Source of the DNA: Plenodomus lindquistii
Taxonomy: Eukaryota > Ascomycota > Dothideomycetes > Pleosporales > Leptosphaeriaceae
Assembly (NCBI GenBank): GCA_025504975.1
Contig: JANUWI010000001.1
Span: forward strand, 5,146,001 to 5,210,000
DNA: 64,000 nucleotides
Direction: 5' to 3'
The position numbers and the translations under genes are program-made. Positions 11,749 to 24,200 of this stretch are shown piece after piece; position 1 is the stretch's first letter, and the number at the start of each line of letters is the position of its first letter. The notes under the pieces are model-generated. The model had not been told where the DNA came from. It worked only from the letters and a program-made list of their open reading frames with translations, and made no database searches.

Positions 11749-12793
11749 TACGGATCTGGAATGGGGAATGCAGTATTGCTGAGCCTCTTCAGGATGTTGC
11801 AAGACTCCAGAATAAAGCAGCCTCAGTCTAATACATCAGGGAGCCATGAACAGCATCACCTGGACACTCATGTCTGCCAGAGACAATATAAAAGCAATGT
11901 ACTTCATGTCGTGTTAACATCTGCCGAGTAGTGCCGGCAAATCTGTAGTGCATATCAAGCTGCGGATGAAGTCCACACTTCTCATTACTTGAACTCCTCT
12001 TCTGCTGATAGAGAGGCTCTGATCTTTGCGGAATATAACAGGAGCGGATAAGAATCCGTTGTCGCTCCGTTGATGACGAAAATCGCTCAGATGTTGGCGT
12101 AAAGTCGTTCGAAATTTGTCGCAAATGTGATATCAATGGTGATGTGTCTATGATGACCAAGATTGTGGGGTCTTCAAGCAATCTGGATAAAGAGACATTC
12201 AAACCGAGAGCACGCTATGGGACCACCGACGATCTCGATGTAGTTCTGGAGATGTTAATCATGGAACAAGTTCATCTGATGATAGCGAAACGGATTCTGC
12301 TTGGAAGCTTGCCCAGCTGTCGTCAGACAAACACGTGATGGCGCAGCGCTATATGAGATGCGATCTCTTGGACAATGCGTCAAAGGTGGCTGACATGTCA
12401 CTGTCTGCCAATACACCCAAAGAGATTCCGAGATGCTCATGTGGAGGTGAAGACGGAGATGTAATGTAAAGTACGCGACGTGACGCGTCTGGGTCTAGGT
12501 CTGGCGGGCAATGGATGGAATGGGTCTACAAGCTGACGACTGTCGCAAGACCAAGGCATGTATTTTGAGAATTGGCCGAATAGATACAGCAGTGCTTAAA
12601 CCCTACGAACATGATGATCTTTGTTGTGTTCACGTTGTCAGTTGACACAAGAAGGTGGAAGGATCCCCAGCCCAGCCCCGGATTTAAGACCACCCGCGCG
12701 TCCAAGCTCCGAGATGCGGACAGGTACGACCTGTGCCGCGTGCCATCGACGTCACATCTCACCATGTAGTTGCCTGATTCTTCAAACACCACA
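11749..12793. other. Divergent promoter region, CE15 esterase / beta-lactamase-like gene
   Basis: About 1 kb between two divergent start codons. Short open frames at 12144-12440 have no domain support. No operator or repeat was recognised. Confidence 0.5.
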
Positions 12794-14620
12794 ATGGTGC
12801 TACTATTCACTCTACTGCTCGCTGGGCTTGTCTCGTCAAAATGCTTCGAGCCGACTACCGCACATCCACCACCAGACTATGACGCAAAAGATCCTCTGCT
12901 CGTTGACGCATTCGCGTACATTGACACGGCGCTGAAGTCTGCCGTGGGAAGGCCGGAGTATGCGCATACATCTTTCTCCGTAGAAGTCACCTCCTCGAAA
13001 GAGTCGCTATGGTCTATGCATCATACTGCTCGCTTGCGAAACTTCTCTCGGCCCGACATAGCTGAGGTGAATGGCGATGCACTATACAGGATTGCCAGCA
13101 TCACCAAGACATTTACCGTTTTGGGAATTTTGCAGCAGCACAAAGCTGGGAATCTGAGCCTGGACGATACGGTGAATAAATATATCAAAGAGCTGCCTGA
13201 GAAATCCAAGGGTGGTATTCCGTGGCATGACATTACGTTGCGGAGTCTTGCAAGCCAATTAAGTGGCATTCCACGCGAATGTAAGATTGAACAGGGTGGC
13301 TTCTCGTTCAAAGGCTGCTTTACGACTGAAGGTACGGACACTGATCTTTTCATTAGTTGCACAGAGCGACATTATCAATGAGCCATTCGATCCCATCAGC
13401 GTTGGTCTTCCGCCAATCACGAGGGATGGCCTGCCTCAATGTGATGAGTACTCGCCAAATTACGAAACTCCATGTACCGCAAAGGGTACGACCAACTTCA
13501 ATCATCACTAGACCCCAAATACTAACATCACCCAGATCTCCTCCACGAAATCTCCACCAAACCCCCCCTCTTCGCCCCCAACCAAAAATCAACCTACTCA
13601 AACGTCGCCTTCGAACTCCTCGGTCTAACCCTCTCCCGCACAACCAACCAATCCTTCGAATCCTACATCAACGCCTCTATCTTCACCCCGCTCAACATGA
13701 CCAAAACGACCTTCTCCCGACCCCCCGACTCCGCCGGCGTCATCCCCACAAACCCCCAATATTGGGACGTAGACGCCGGCATCCAAAACCCCACTGGCGG
13801 AATCTACAGTTCCTCCTCCGACCTCTCAAAATATCTGCGATATATCCTAACGCACTTCAACGCACTAACCCACGCTGTGAATTGGAACAACCCAGCCTCT
13901 CCATCACGCGGCCTCCACTCCTTCTACGGCATCCCATGGGAGATATTCCAAACTGACCGGATCCTCGCGGACTCGCGACGAACCGTGCAATTCGTTACTA
14001 AAAGCGGTGGTCTACCGGGTTACACGTCGATCATCATGACGATTCCCGAGTACGATCTCGGTGTCACGATTCTGGTAGCCGGTCCGGATGGGATCTTTAG
14101 CTCCATCCGCGAGACTGTCACCGTGGCGCTGGTTCGTGCGGCTGAGGCGCTGGCGATTCGCCAGTTGGAGGAGCGCTATGCGGGGACTTATGTTGCTGTG
14201 GATGAGAGGCTGAATTCTTCGCTCACGCTTGTTGCTGACGTGCGGGGGTTGGTGGTTACGAGTCTGGTGTCGAATGGTACTGAGTTTTTCAACACGGAGT
14301 TGGTAAGGAGTTCAACGCCGGAACATTGGTATGCGGCCCTTGTGCCGACGCTGTTGTATCATGATGCGGAAAAACAGGAGGGTGAGGAGTGGCGGTTCGT
14401 CACTGCGCAGGAGAGGATTGGAATGGGTAAAGCTGTGTGGGATGATTTTTGTGTGGAGGATATCGATGGGGCGATTTATGGGGCGTTGGCGGTGAACGAG
14501 GTTGTGTTTTGGGGGGAGGGCGAGGTCGAGTTACCGGGGTTTAGGGTGAGATTGAAGAAGGTGGATAGGAAGGAGGGTGGGGAGGATGAGGATGAGGAAG
14601 AGGAGGTACAAGAGCTTTGA
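12794..14620 (+). CDS. Secreted beta-lactamase-fold serine hydrolase (class C / DD-peptidase-like)
   Basis: Member of the fungal beta-lactamase-related family; members act as esterases, amidases or lactonases, so the substrate is unknown. The ATG at 12794 opens a signal peptide (MVLLFTLLLAGLVSS). Three exons: 12794-13280, 13357-13485 and 13536-14620, giving 566 residues. Splicing joins LSGIPRE to FAQSDIINEPFDP and CTAK to DLLHEIS. The catalytic triad motifs are visible: SITK (SxxK) near residue 103, YSNVAFELLG (YxN) in exon 3, and KSGGLPGY in the place of the KTG/HxG box. The remainder forms the fungal C-terminal extension, ending in a run of acidic residues (EDEDEEEEV), unusual for a secreted enzyme. 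The stop codon is 50 bp from the stop codon of the convergent FAD monooxygenase, so the 3' regions probably overlap. Confidence 0.88.
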
Positions 14621-14670
14621 GATGACAACGATTCATTTCATCTATCATATAAATGTGGATGTGGATGTGC

Positions 14671-16505
14671 TTATAGCTTCGCTACGCTAGATGAACGTAT
14701 CTGCGACTTCCATGGAATCAAGAACCTGCTAAAGTACTTCTCCACCTTCCCAGCAGCATGCTCGTCCAGTGCTAAGACTGTGCCCACCCAACCATCAGGT
14801 CGAAGGACCAACACCGCACCCTTACTAACATCAACCCCATACCGACCATGCGCAGCAAGTCCGTCATCATAGAAGACTCTACCAAACGGAAGTCCACCCA
14901 ACGTCTCAAACGCAGACGATCCCCCTGGCCCCACAAATACCGACATCTTCGACACCGGGACATCTGGCCCATCAAGCCATTTCTGCATCTCCATCGCACC
15001 CGTGAACGCCGCGAGCGCAGACTTGGTAAGCACCACATCGCCCGCAAAAATGAGGATATAAAAGTGCGCGATATTCGGTGTCTGGGCCTGCAGTCTAGTC
15101 GCTTCAAATGTCGCCGGTTTCTGTATACTTACGTCCGGCGCGCGTTGGCCCGCTTTCACACTCGATATGCCTGACTCATCTTGCTCAATGTTCAGGAACG
15201 AGTCTGGTTCGTAAAAGATGCCCAATCCACTGCTGAAGCCACCCGCTTCTTTCATAAGCACACCTAAGACTTCATTCGGATCTGCGTTTGGATCGCCGGT
15301 CCAATGCTCCGGTAACTGCATTGTCATCAGCCTCGCGATATCTTTATCGTACGTGATCAATTTCTCCACATTTGGCCGTCGCTCCGCCTCGTATGTATGC
15401 AGTAAGTCTGGTATTGCAAGACCGCGTAGTACAAGTGAGAGTTTCCAGCCCAAATTCACGGCATCGTGGATCCCCGTGTTGAGACCCTGTGCTGCGCCGG
15501 ACGAGTGCGTGTGACATGCGTCGCCGGCCAGGAAAACGCAATCCTGCGTATAGAAAGAACGCGCGATGCGTTGGCCAACTGTGTAGATTGTCCACCAATC
15601 CACCGTTTTGAACTCCAGCGAGAATGGCTTTACAGAAGCAATGGCCTCTTTGACAGCTGCTGCTTCATCGAAGATGGTGTATGCTGCTCTTCGCGCGGCA
15701 GTGAAAGCAAAGCCGATACGTGTAGCGCCGTGGTCGAGCGCGGCCCAGAGAACATTGCCATGGGTGGGAGACTCGATGGCGCAGTACGTGCGGGGCTTGG
15801 GGAGATTGGTGGTGATAAGGCCATCGATACGGACCCATTTGTCTTCGCTGGAGGAGCCGTCAAAGGGGATGGAGAGGGCGCGGCGGACGAAGGATTTGCC
15901 GCCGTCTGCGCCGATGAGGTAGCGGCATCTGACGAGGCTTTTGAAACCGGAGTTTGTGTTCTCGATGGTGGCTAGGATCTTGTGTCCGCCTACTTCGACG
16001 TCTGGGAGGAGTTGCACGTCGATGAGAGCGACGGGCGCATCGACCTCGACACCGCACTTTTGCAGCGCGGCGCGATATACGGCCTCTTGGTACTTTTGCC
16101 TCAGCACAAGCGCGAAATCCCACTCTGTGTCCTTCATCTCGCGCATGAATGCCCATCCTCGGCCGTCGGTCTCATTCCCATGCTTGTCGTAGTTTACCGT
16201 GTCGCGACAGGCAAAACATTGCTGGGCAAGCGCATCAGCGAGGCCTAGTTGGTCGAGGAGTTCGGTGCTGCGGGGAAAGAGGGTGATGGCGCGACCATGC
16301 GTGTCTTGGATTGACTTGGGAGTCTTTTCGATGATTTTGATGCGCCGTTGCGAGAAGGAGGCCAGTTGGCAGGCAGTTATGAGACCTGCAGGGCGTTAGG
16401 TGGGCTTTGGTAATGGCCATGGAATTTGCAGCGAAGTTTACCAACTGGGCCTCCGCCTACGACGAGGACATCTACAAGCTCGGTGTGGATGTCTTCTTTT
16501 GCCAT
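14671..16505 (-). CDS. FAD-dependent aromatic-ring monooxygenase (PHBH/phenol hydroxylase type)
   Basis: Flavoprotein hydroxylase expected to use NAD(P)H and oxygen to hydroxylate an aromatic substrate. Two exons: 16505-16442 and 16385-14671. The 56-bp intron splits the dinucleotide-binding loop and its removal restores VLVVGGGPVGL at residues 14-24. The protein is 592 residues. Other family motifs are YLIGADGGKSFVRR (DG motif) and VFLAGDACHTHSSGAAQGLNTGIHD written here only as GDACH and GLNTGI (GD motif, ribityl contact). The last ~170 residues correspond to the thioredoxin-like C-terminal domain of the phenol-hydroxylase group, which favours that subgroup over plain salicylate hydroxylases. 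No signal peptide, so it is cytosolic. It could sit in catabolism of lignin-derived phenolics, matching the neighbouring secreted enzymes, but secondary-metabolite roles exist in the same family. Confidence 0.92.
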
Positions 16506-18323
16506 TGTTGGGGGGTTTATGCGCCTGAGTCCCCAAAGGCTCTACGCGGTGGTATCAAGTCATGTTTGGGCTGTTGTAGCTGCACGTCATGGCGGCTGCA
16601 TATGCAGTCGATAATCATGCATGGCGTTGATAAGCAACCATTGGACTGCAACAATGGGAGAATTACAACGCAGCCCAGTGGGAGAAGCACAAAATAAAGG
16701 AAGGTGCGATGGAAGATGGGGGCAGGTAAACACCGATAAGATAAGAAATGACGTGCCGAGGCTGATGGACATCCTTCGAGTCTCCATCTGACCATCCTCC
16801 CCTGTGTCTTTCACCCAGACGCTCATTCCCAGTCACTCCCAGCTTTCCTTGCAATGGTCTCTTCGCATCTTGATCAGAGTGTTCCCATCGACCCGTATAC
16901 AGCTTGACCGTGAGAGAAGTCAAACGAGTGCATCTGCCATAAACTGTCGAGCAAATTCATGGAATCTTCAGAATGCATCAATACTACCATGCGTACTCAG
17001 CGCTTCATCACTTCGCCAGTGGATATGCACACCATTGAGTCGACCAGGTATACGGTATGATGGAAAACATAACGGAGATGAGGTTGGGTTCGAGGAACTT
17101 GGACCAATATTGCTTGCAAACAGTGGACCGAGCTGGTGCAATTAACATCGAGTTAACGAGGAAGACAGTGACACGTGTCTGCGACTGAGGAGACGGAGAA
17201 TGTTGCAGGGGGCTTGAAAGGAGAAAAGGGTGAGAGCTTTATGCCCATGCATTCGAGCAAGTTAGAAGGTTCGCTGCTGGATCTTGTTGGAACTTTGAGT
17301 GGGGAATATGAGTCCAGGAGATGCAGAGTATCCTCGAGGAGCGGTTCGACGGATTCTTTGGAGCCACTCTGAATCAGTGGAGAGTTGTTGGTCACTACTA
17401 AGAAGCAGATTACCTTCTACTGTGCCCGAGCATGAGGAGAAAAGGAATGATTTGTTGGGTGGTCTAACTTCGCGTGCCGAGGCCGCCCATCGCGACTTCC
17501 CTGTCGTGGCTGCGTGGCGTTCGTCTTCTTCGTCATCTCCACGCTACAATCATCGCGATGACCATCGCTTTTTCAAACTCAGATTACTCCCCTAACCTTT
17601 AGCATGTAACGGTCGCAATGGTTATTGCTCTCTATGCCCCGGTTCCCGTGCCATCCCAAGATCGCGATTTCAACACCAACGCCAATGCAAAAACACGGGG
17701 CTGACGAGAACGCTGCATTAGATCTATCAGAGTCACCCAGACCCCAGAAGTTCAAAGGCAGGTCCCTACATCCACAAGGCTGGCGACAGGGCTGATCCCA
17801 TGTGCCCGAACAAAAGCAAACGACAATCTCCCGTTGCATACGTCTATGTAAAGGCGCGCACGGTGCCGTAAGGGACATGGAACCTCAGCATCAATCTAAA
17901 TCCAAGACATATTAATCAAACCCGCATAAGCCATGGCTTGAAGAGATGCACGTTTTCCCGATGGACTGAGATCCATCTCCGTGGGTGCCGTGACTTTGCA
18001 ACCTCGCATCACAATTACTGCTTGAGGAACTCGATTTCTGCAGTCGACCTTTCTATCGAGCACGACTTTCGACGTGGGTCAATTCCTATCCAGTCTGTGA
18101 TAAGAGAGTCGAATCACCATAGCGACGTCGGCGGGCAACATTAGCCCATCTGCTGTGTTACCCAGGCTTCTACGCCTTGTTCTAAAGGGTTGCACGAGAC
18201 GCACTCCCCTGAACATCCGCAGTGGGGAGTCAACATGATCTGCAAAATAACAACTTATATCCCGTTCTTGCCTTGCAAGAACAATCTTGCTTTTACGGAT
18301 GCCTTCGATCAACGATAGCGGTT
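16506..18323. other. Intergenic, no supported gene
   Basis: About 1.8 kb between the divergent monooxygenase and 7TM genes. Short open frames on both strands (for example 16804-17145 and 17579-17878) overlap one another and show no domain. No repeat or RNA gene was recognised. Confidence 0.5.
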
Positions 18324-19900
18324 ATGCTCCTTCCATCGTCCGCAACGCGTGTCGATGCTCCCGAGGCAATGGCTCCACGGTTCTGGATAGCCCCAGACAG
18401 GGCATCACGAGAGATTGCCATTGTCGCTACGCTGGTCTCAATCGCGCTGTTGAGTTGCTTGCTCAGAGTGTACAGTCGTGGAAGACTCCTTCGCACCTTC
18501 GCCTTCGATGATGGGTTGGCTTTGGGCGCCTCGGTGAGCGAATCCAAATCTCGCAGGAGACAGGTTAACAGCTAACCTATGGCTAGATGTGTAGTATCGG
18601 CGTTGTTGCGACCTTTGTTGGTCTGATACGCCTGGGAGTCAAAGACAGCCAAAGCGACAGCAAAACGAGTGGGCCTTGGGAACTGTCACTGTCCTTGATT
18701 AACATCGTTGGCATAAGCACGGCGAAGCTCTCTGGTGCTTTCTATCTGCTTCGCATCTTCGGTCGCAAATACTGTCGCTACCTACTTTATGCGCTGATTG
18801 GTACGTTCACAGTCCATAAAGGTCCGCGCATTAAGCTTACTGATCCAGCTCTGATTTTACCCTCGGCGCTCACGTGGTTTGGATCTACACTCTTGAGATG
18901 CGTTCCTGTTGCTACCGTCTGGGACTCTTCTATATCCAGCGACGCACATTGCATGTTGTGGGATACTGCTGCCACATTTGCCGTGATCAACAATGGTAGG
19001 TGTTTTCTCGTATGACGCATAAATTACAAGCTAAAATTCTGTCTAGTGATCAACACAAGCACAGATCTGATCTTGGTGCTTCTCACAATTCCCCTAGCAT
19101 GCGGTTCGTCGGTGAACCTGAAGAACAGAATGATAGTTATTACAGTGTCCGGCGTAGGCTTCGCAGTATGCGCCGCAGCCATCATACGAACAAAGATGAT
19201 GTTCGACATCTGGCAGAAAGGACCCGCCGTGGATAACAACTCCACGGCCCTCCACCTCTGGAGCATCATCGAAGTCACAACCGCAATTATCGCGATCAAC
19301 ATCCCCACCCTAACACCCCTCGCCACATCCCTCAAAGCCATCATTACCACCCGCCGCCGCCCCAAGATCTCAGCACCTATCCCACACAACACAGCACCAC
19401 CACAGTCCTCTGTTCACTCTCGTTACTCCTCGCAAACAGTCATTTACCGTCCCAACACCGCCCATGTACACTCACTCACCCGCTTCCACGACGACGAATC
19501 AAACCTCACATTCGACATCGAGACACTAGCCTCGCGCCCACATACACGTACACACACAATGCACACACGCACCACCGGACATAGTCGTCGAGTAAGCGAC
19601 TGGAGTCAATTCAGCGGGTTCACATATTACACCAACCCATCGGAGCCGCCGGACATGACGCCCTCGCGCACGAGAGACGATGGTGAGGGGTTGACGGAGT
19701 TGGAGGAGATCATCAGAAGCTTGGGATTGGATAAGAAAGGTGAGAGTGAGGGTGGCGGTGGGGCTGGGTTGGCGGTCGCGGCGATGCGGAATGGGACGCC
19801 GCATGAGAGGGCTAGTGAGGGTGGGGGTGGGGATGTGAGTTTTCAGGGCGGTGATGGTGGGGAGGGAGACGTGCAGGTTCCTAGGACGAGGAAGGGGTAG
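18324..19900 (+). CDS. Fungal rhodopsin-domain (PTH11-like) integral membrane protein
   Basis: Multi-pass membrane protein of the fungal rhodopsin-like 7TM family; roles of most members are unknown. Four exons: 18324-18533, 18587-18800, 18849-18995 and 19047-19900, total 474 residues. Splicing gives LALGAS-MCSIGVV, YALIALILPS and FAVINNVINTSTDLILVLL, all continuous membrane segments. Hydrophobic helices are visible at about residues 27-45, 70-85, 105-125, 142-160, 190-215, 225-245 and 265-285. The loop sequence CVPVATVWD with a later Cys (HCMLWD) matches the conserved W/C positions of the family. There is no CFEM domain. After the last helix comes a ~190-residue polar, probably cytosolic tail, rich in Ser/Thr/Arg and ending in Gly-rich repeats (EGGGG). 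The start is uncertain: ATG 18324 is the first, ATG 18369 (MAPRFW) also fits. Confidence 0.85.
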
Positions 19901-21291
19901 TGAGCGGGTGACCTTCGCTATACGGTTTCGCGCAACAAGTGAGATGTGCTTTTGTGGCTTGCGTTGTCGCATAGGTATATGTCGACAAGCGCCGAAGAGA
20001 GTCTAGGTCAGCTTCTAACATTGGCTCTTAACGTGGAGGCGATTCAAGAACTGGAGAGTACCTTCGCATCATGTCACAAGCGGCCATGGTGGAGAAGAGG
20101 TGGATGATTATGTTGCAATGTATTGGGAAAAGAACTGGGTTATGAGCGGAATCTAGGCTTGAGGGACTGTGCGCGCGCAATTCAGTTGCGATACCGAATC
20201 TCAATCGACTACATTCAATAGCTCGATGTTTTCGAATCTACGTGTATTCCAGCTCTTCGAAATTGATCAGTTAAGCGAAGGTCGCATCGAGTTCTGCAGC
20301 TAGCAGATATTACTCAGTTCATATGGGTCGTGACGTAGACTTATAGCGCCATAGATCTTAGAATGAGTTCGCAAACACTATGGTTCTAGGAAGGGTATCT
20401 TCGTGGTGTATACGATGGAAAGTAAGATCTTAATCTACATGGTGTAGATGCAGCAGGTGAGACGCTTGCTAGCCTGTACATTATGTTAAGGAGAGGCTAA
20501 ATCATTTGCACCTTAGAACTACGTGAATTGTCTTCTGCCATTAGTTCACGATTATTTGATATGATACAGAAACCACTAGGCGTCTAATCTACCGTATCTA
20601 CACCCTCAAGACCCTATACCATAGCAGTATGAGTTCGAACGAGTGCGCGCTGAAGGTAGGTAGCAGACGTATGGAACTCAAATAGGACTAAACGTAATAG
20701 CGCATGCAGTACCAGTAGTGCACTCAATACCTAACATCAGTACCCTTTTCGTTTCAACCTATGTTACTTCATGGTCCCCCCATCTTGGATTCAGCGTCGC
20801 ATCCGCTATTGTGTGGCCTGCTGTGCTTAACGATTTCACGACAGCGTGAAAGCGCCTTGCCCTGAAACCTCCCCAGGCCCATGCCATTTTTCGAATTGAA
20901 GCCCTACATATTCATCTCAATTCCTCGTCCCAACGTTCCAGTAATAGCTGGCTCAGTCAGCGTGGTGTTCCCGCAAGGTATTACTTCAGCCTGTTGTTGC
21001 GACATTTACGCGATCATGTGTTGTCAGCCTTGTTAACTAGGTAAACGTCACTGCGCAGGAAGGCTGCACCTCCTCTTGATGTTACGAAGGCAGCATCACA
21101 ATAACAATTTCTACATTGTAGGGACCAAAGACCCTGATCTACCTTCTCATCTACCCTGCGAATTCTACGTCGCATTTATACGGTCCAGAGCAGCCACGGC
21201 TATATTCTCGAGATCAGCCCCCACCGCCTGCTTCTGCGCCCAAAGCCTTCCATGAGCCATCGCTTGCCTTCAAAGACACGGTCTTTGCGCT
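19901..21291. other. Intergenic, upstream of HET-NACHT gene
   Basis: About 1.4 kb without coding signal. The final 100 bp before 21292 are C-rich and likely hold the leader of the NLR-like gene. Nothing else is recognised. Confidence 0.5.
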
Positions 21292-24200
21292 ATGCGGCTT
21301 TTGTACACTACGCACGAGGGGAGGCTAAAGTGGACGGAGGATCTGATCGGGGACGTTCCTGAATATGCGATCTTGTCGCATACATGGAAGCACGGAGAGG
21401 AGGTCACTTTCTATGATTTGGAATCTCTTGGACAGGAAGCGGACATCGGCGCGCAGAGGAAAGAGGGCTATCAAAAGATCCGCTTCTGCGCGCAGCAGGC
21501 AAAGAAAGATGGCTTGAGCTACTTCTGGATCGATACCTGCTGTATCGACAAGTCGAACAGCACCGAGCTTCAGGAAGCGATCAACTCCATGTTTCGATGG
21601 TACCAGAACGCAAAAATATGTTATGTCTATCTCACAGACGTTAAAGACGGGGCTTCCGGCGGCGATGGTGATGACAAGGTGGAAGCCCTCAAGAAAAGCA
21701 GATGGTTCACGAGAGGCTGGACACTGCAGGAGCTTCTTGCTCCTAGTTCCGTCGATTTCTTCTCTTCAGATGGAATGAAACTAGGGACTAAAGAATCACT
21801 GAAAGATGTCGTTCATCAGATCACACGATTACCCGTGGAAGCTCTGACGGGAAGGTCTCTGTCCACGTTTCGCATCAACGACCGATTCTCCTGGGCTCAA
21901 GATCGTCAAACAACGCGTGGAGAGGACAGCGCATACTGCTTATTGGGAATTTTCGGCATCTACATGCCTCTGATCTACGGTGAGGGTAGGGAGAACGCCC
22001 TCAGGCGATTGAGGAACAAAGTTGAGAGGTTCGGTAGACTTCCAAACTGGCTTACAGCTCCCGATCCGTCCATCAATCAGTACCAATCAAGCAAGCAGCG
22101 ACAAGCTGACACGGGAATCTGGTTTCTGGAAAGTAACACCTTTGACAAGTGGACGCATCACGCAGCTTCGCGACTTTGGCTGTATGGTATCCCAGGATGT
22201 GGAAAGACCATTCTTAGCTCTACAGTCATAGAGCACATGCTACATTACTGCCATGCTGACGTTAGATTGGCAACCGCATATTTTTACTTCGACTTCAGCG
22301 ATTCGCAGAAACAGAATCCGGGTCTAATGTTGCGGTCGCTAATTGGTCAGTTGTTGCCACGAATGCAATCAGTTCCCGAAATACTCGGCGAAGTCCTAAT
22401 ATCTGAAAACATGGGGCAACAGCCTTCGCTTTACGTTCTGTTGGACATTTTCCGGCAGATAGTCGCAGAAATCTCGCAAGTTTACATCATTCTTGATGCT
22501 CTTGACGAGTGTTCACAACGACCAGAGCTTTTTGAGATCCTTACAGCAATGGATCAATGGGGGCTGCTGAATCTGCATATACTGATGACCAGTCGGAAAG
22601 AACGGGATATCGAAGAAGCCCTAATGAGCTTTTTCAACGAAGAACACACTCTGTCTCTTGAGAGCGCTATAGTGGATGAGGATATTCGCCGGTATGTCAA
22701 ACACAGGCTTTCTGAAGATCCAAGCCTGAGGAAGTGGCGCAAGGACGCTACAATTATGCAAGACATTGAGTGCGCCTTGGTGTCTGGAGCTCGCGGCATG
22801 TATGGAATATCCCCTCAGCACGGGTCGTCGAGAAGACTGACCGACTTTATAGGTTTCGATGGGTCTCTTGCCAATTTGAGTCATTGGCTCAGTGTCGCAA
22901 TCGAGCAGGTTTAAGGGATTGCCTAGCCTCTTTGCCACTGACCCTAGATCAGACTTATGATCGTATGCTCTGCAGAATCAGTGATCAGGATTTCAAATAC
23001 GCCAGACGCATCCTTCAGTGGTTGTCTTGTTCCGTCCGTCCGCTGTATATCGAAGAAATTGCCGAGATCATTGCCATTGATGTACAAAGGGATCCAGCGT
23101 TCGACTCTAATGAGGTCTTGGAGGATCCATTTGAGGCGTTGAAGATTTGTCCAAGTCTTCTCACCACACTGGTGATTCAGTCGAAAAGCGACTTGAGGGT
23201 GAAACGAATAGTCTTCACCTTGGCGCATTATTCCGTCCAGGAATATCTGCTTTCAGATCGACTTAAGCAGGGAACAGCGAAACTGTATAGTATGAGAGAG
23301 ACTGCATGTCATGCGGAAATATCCCGAAGTTGTTTGAGATATTTCATCCAACTGTATCAGCCCGGGGGCCCGTCGGTCCATGAACTCAAGACAGCTGCGC
23401 GAGCGGACTACCCCGCGCCACCGCCGGTCTATGAATTCAAGGGAGCTGCGCTAACGAACTACTCGGCTCAATTCTGGGACTATCATCTGAGAAGAGCAGG
23501 AGAAGAAATGAATTCGCTTAGCAATTTAGCGATCACTTTGCTCTCGACAGACAATACAGCATACCTAGCCTGGCTGAGTTTCCGTGCTTTGAACAACATC
23601 TACTTTTCGGTTGAAGAACCAGCAGGCCCACTCTACTGTGCGACGCACATGGGTTTGAGCGCAGTCGTTCAGTCGTTGCTAGAAGCAGGTGCCGATCCCA
23701 ATCGGAGATTGAAAGACGGACTGGACACTCCGCTCTACTTGGCTATATTAAGGGGTCATGCGACTGTTGTGAAGATACTGCTCGACGCCGGCGCCGATGT
23801 TGATTACAACGGGGTGTACAGCGACATTGGTAGAGGACTTTATATAGCCTCGCTACACGGTCATGCAAGGATCGTCAAGATGTTACTGGACAGAGTTGCA
23901 ACCATCAACGCATCTGTGCCGGTGAGGGTCTACGCTGATGCGCTCTTGGCAGCGACAGATTATGACCAGCAGCATATAGTTCAGTTGCTCCTCGAGTATG
24001 GGGTAGTCAAGCTTCGGCTGACCGGAGATGCGCCAGATCCAAAGACAAGCGTGATGAGTGGTAGGAGCAGTATCGTCAGATGTATCCAGAAAGCAGCATC
24101 CCAGGGACGTTCCGAGGCCCTTGGAGTACTACTAACCCACGGCGCGGACTCAAATGCCACCGATGCAGTAGGCCGGACTTGCCTCCACATCGCAAGCCAG

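Noticed and set aside
1887..16505. Secondary-metabolite gene cluster
   Set aside because: GMC and FAD enzymes occur, but there is no polyketide synthase, NRPS, terpene cyclase, P450, transporter or cluster regulator among them.
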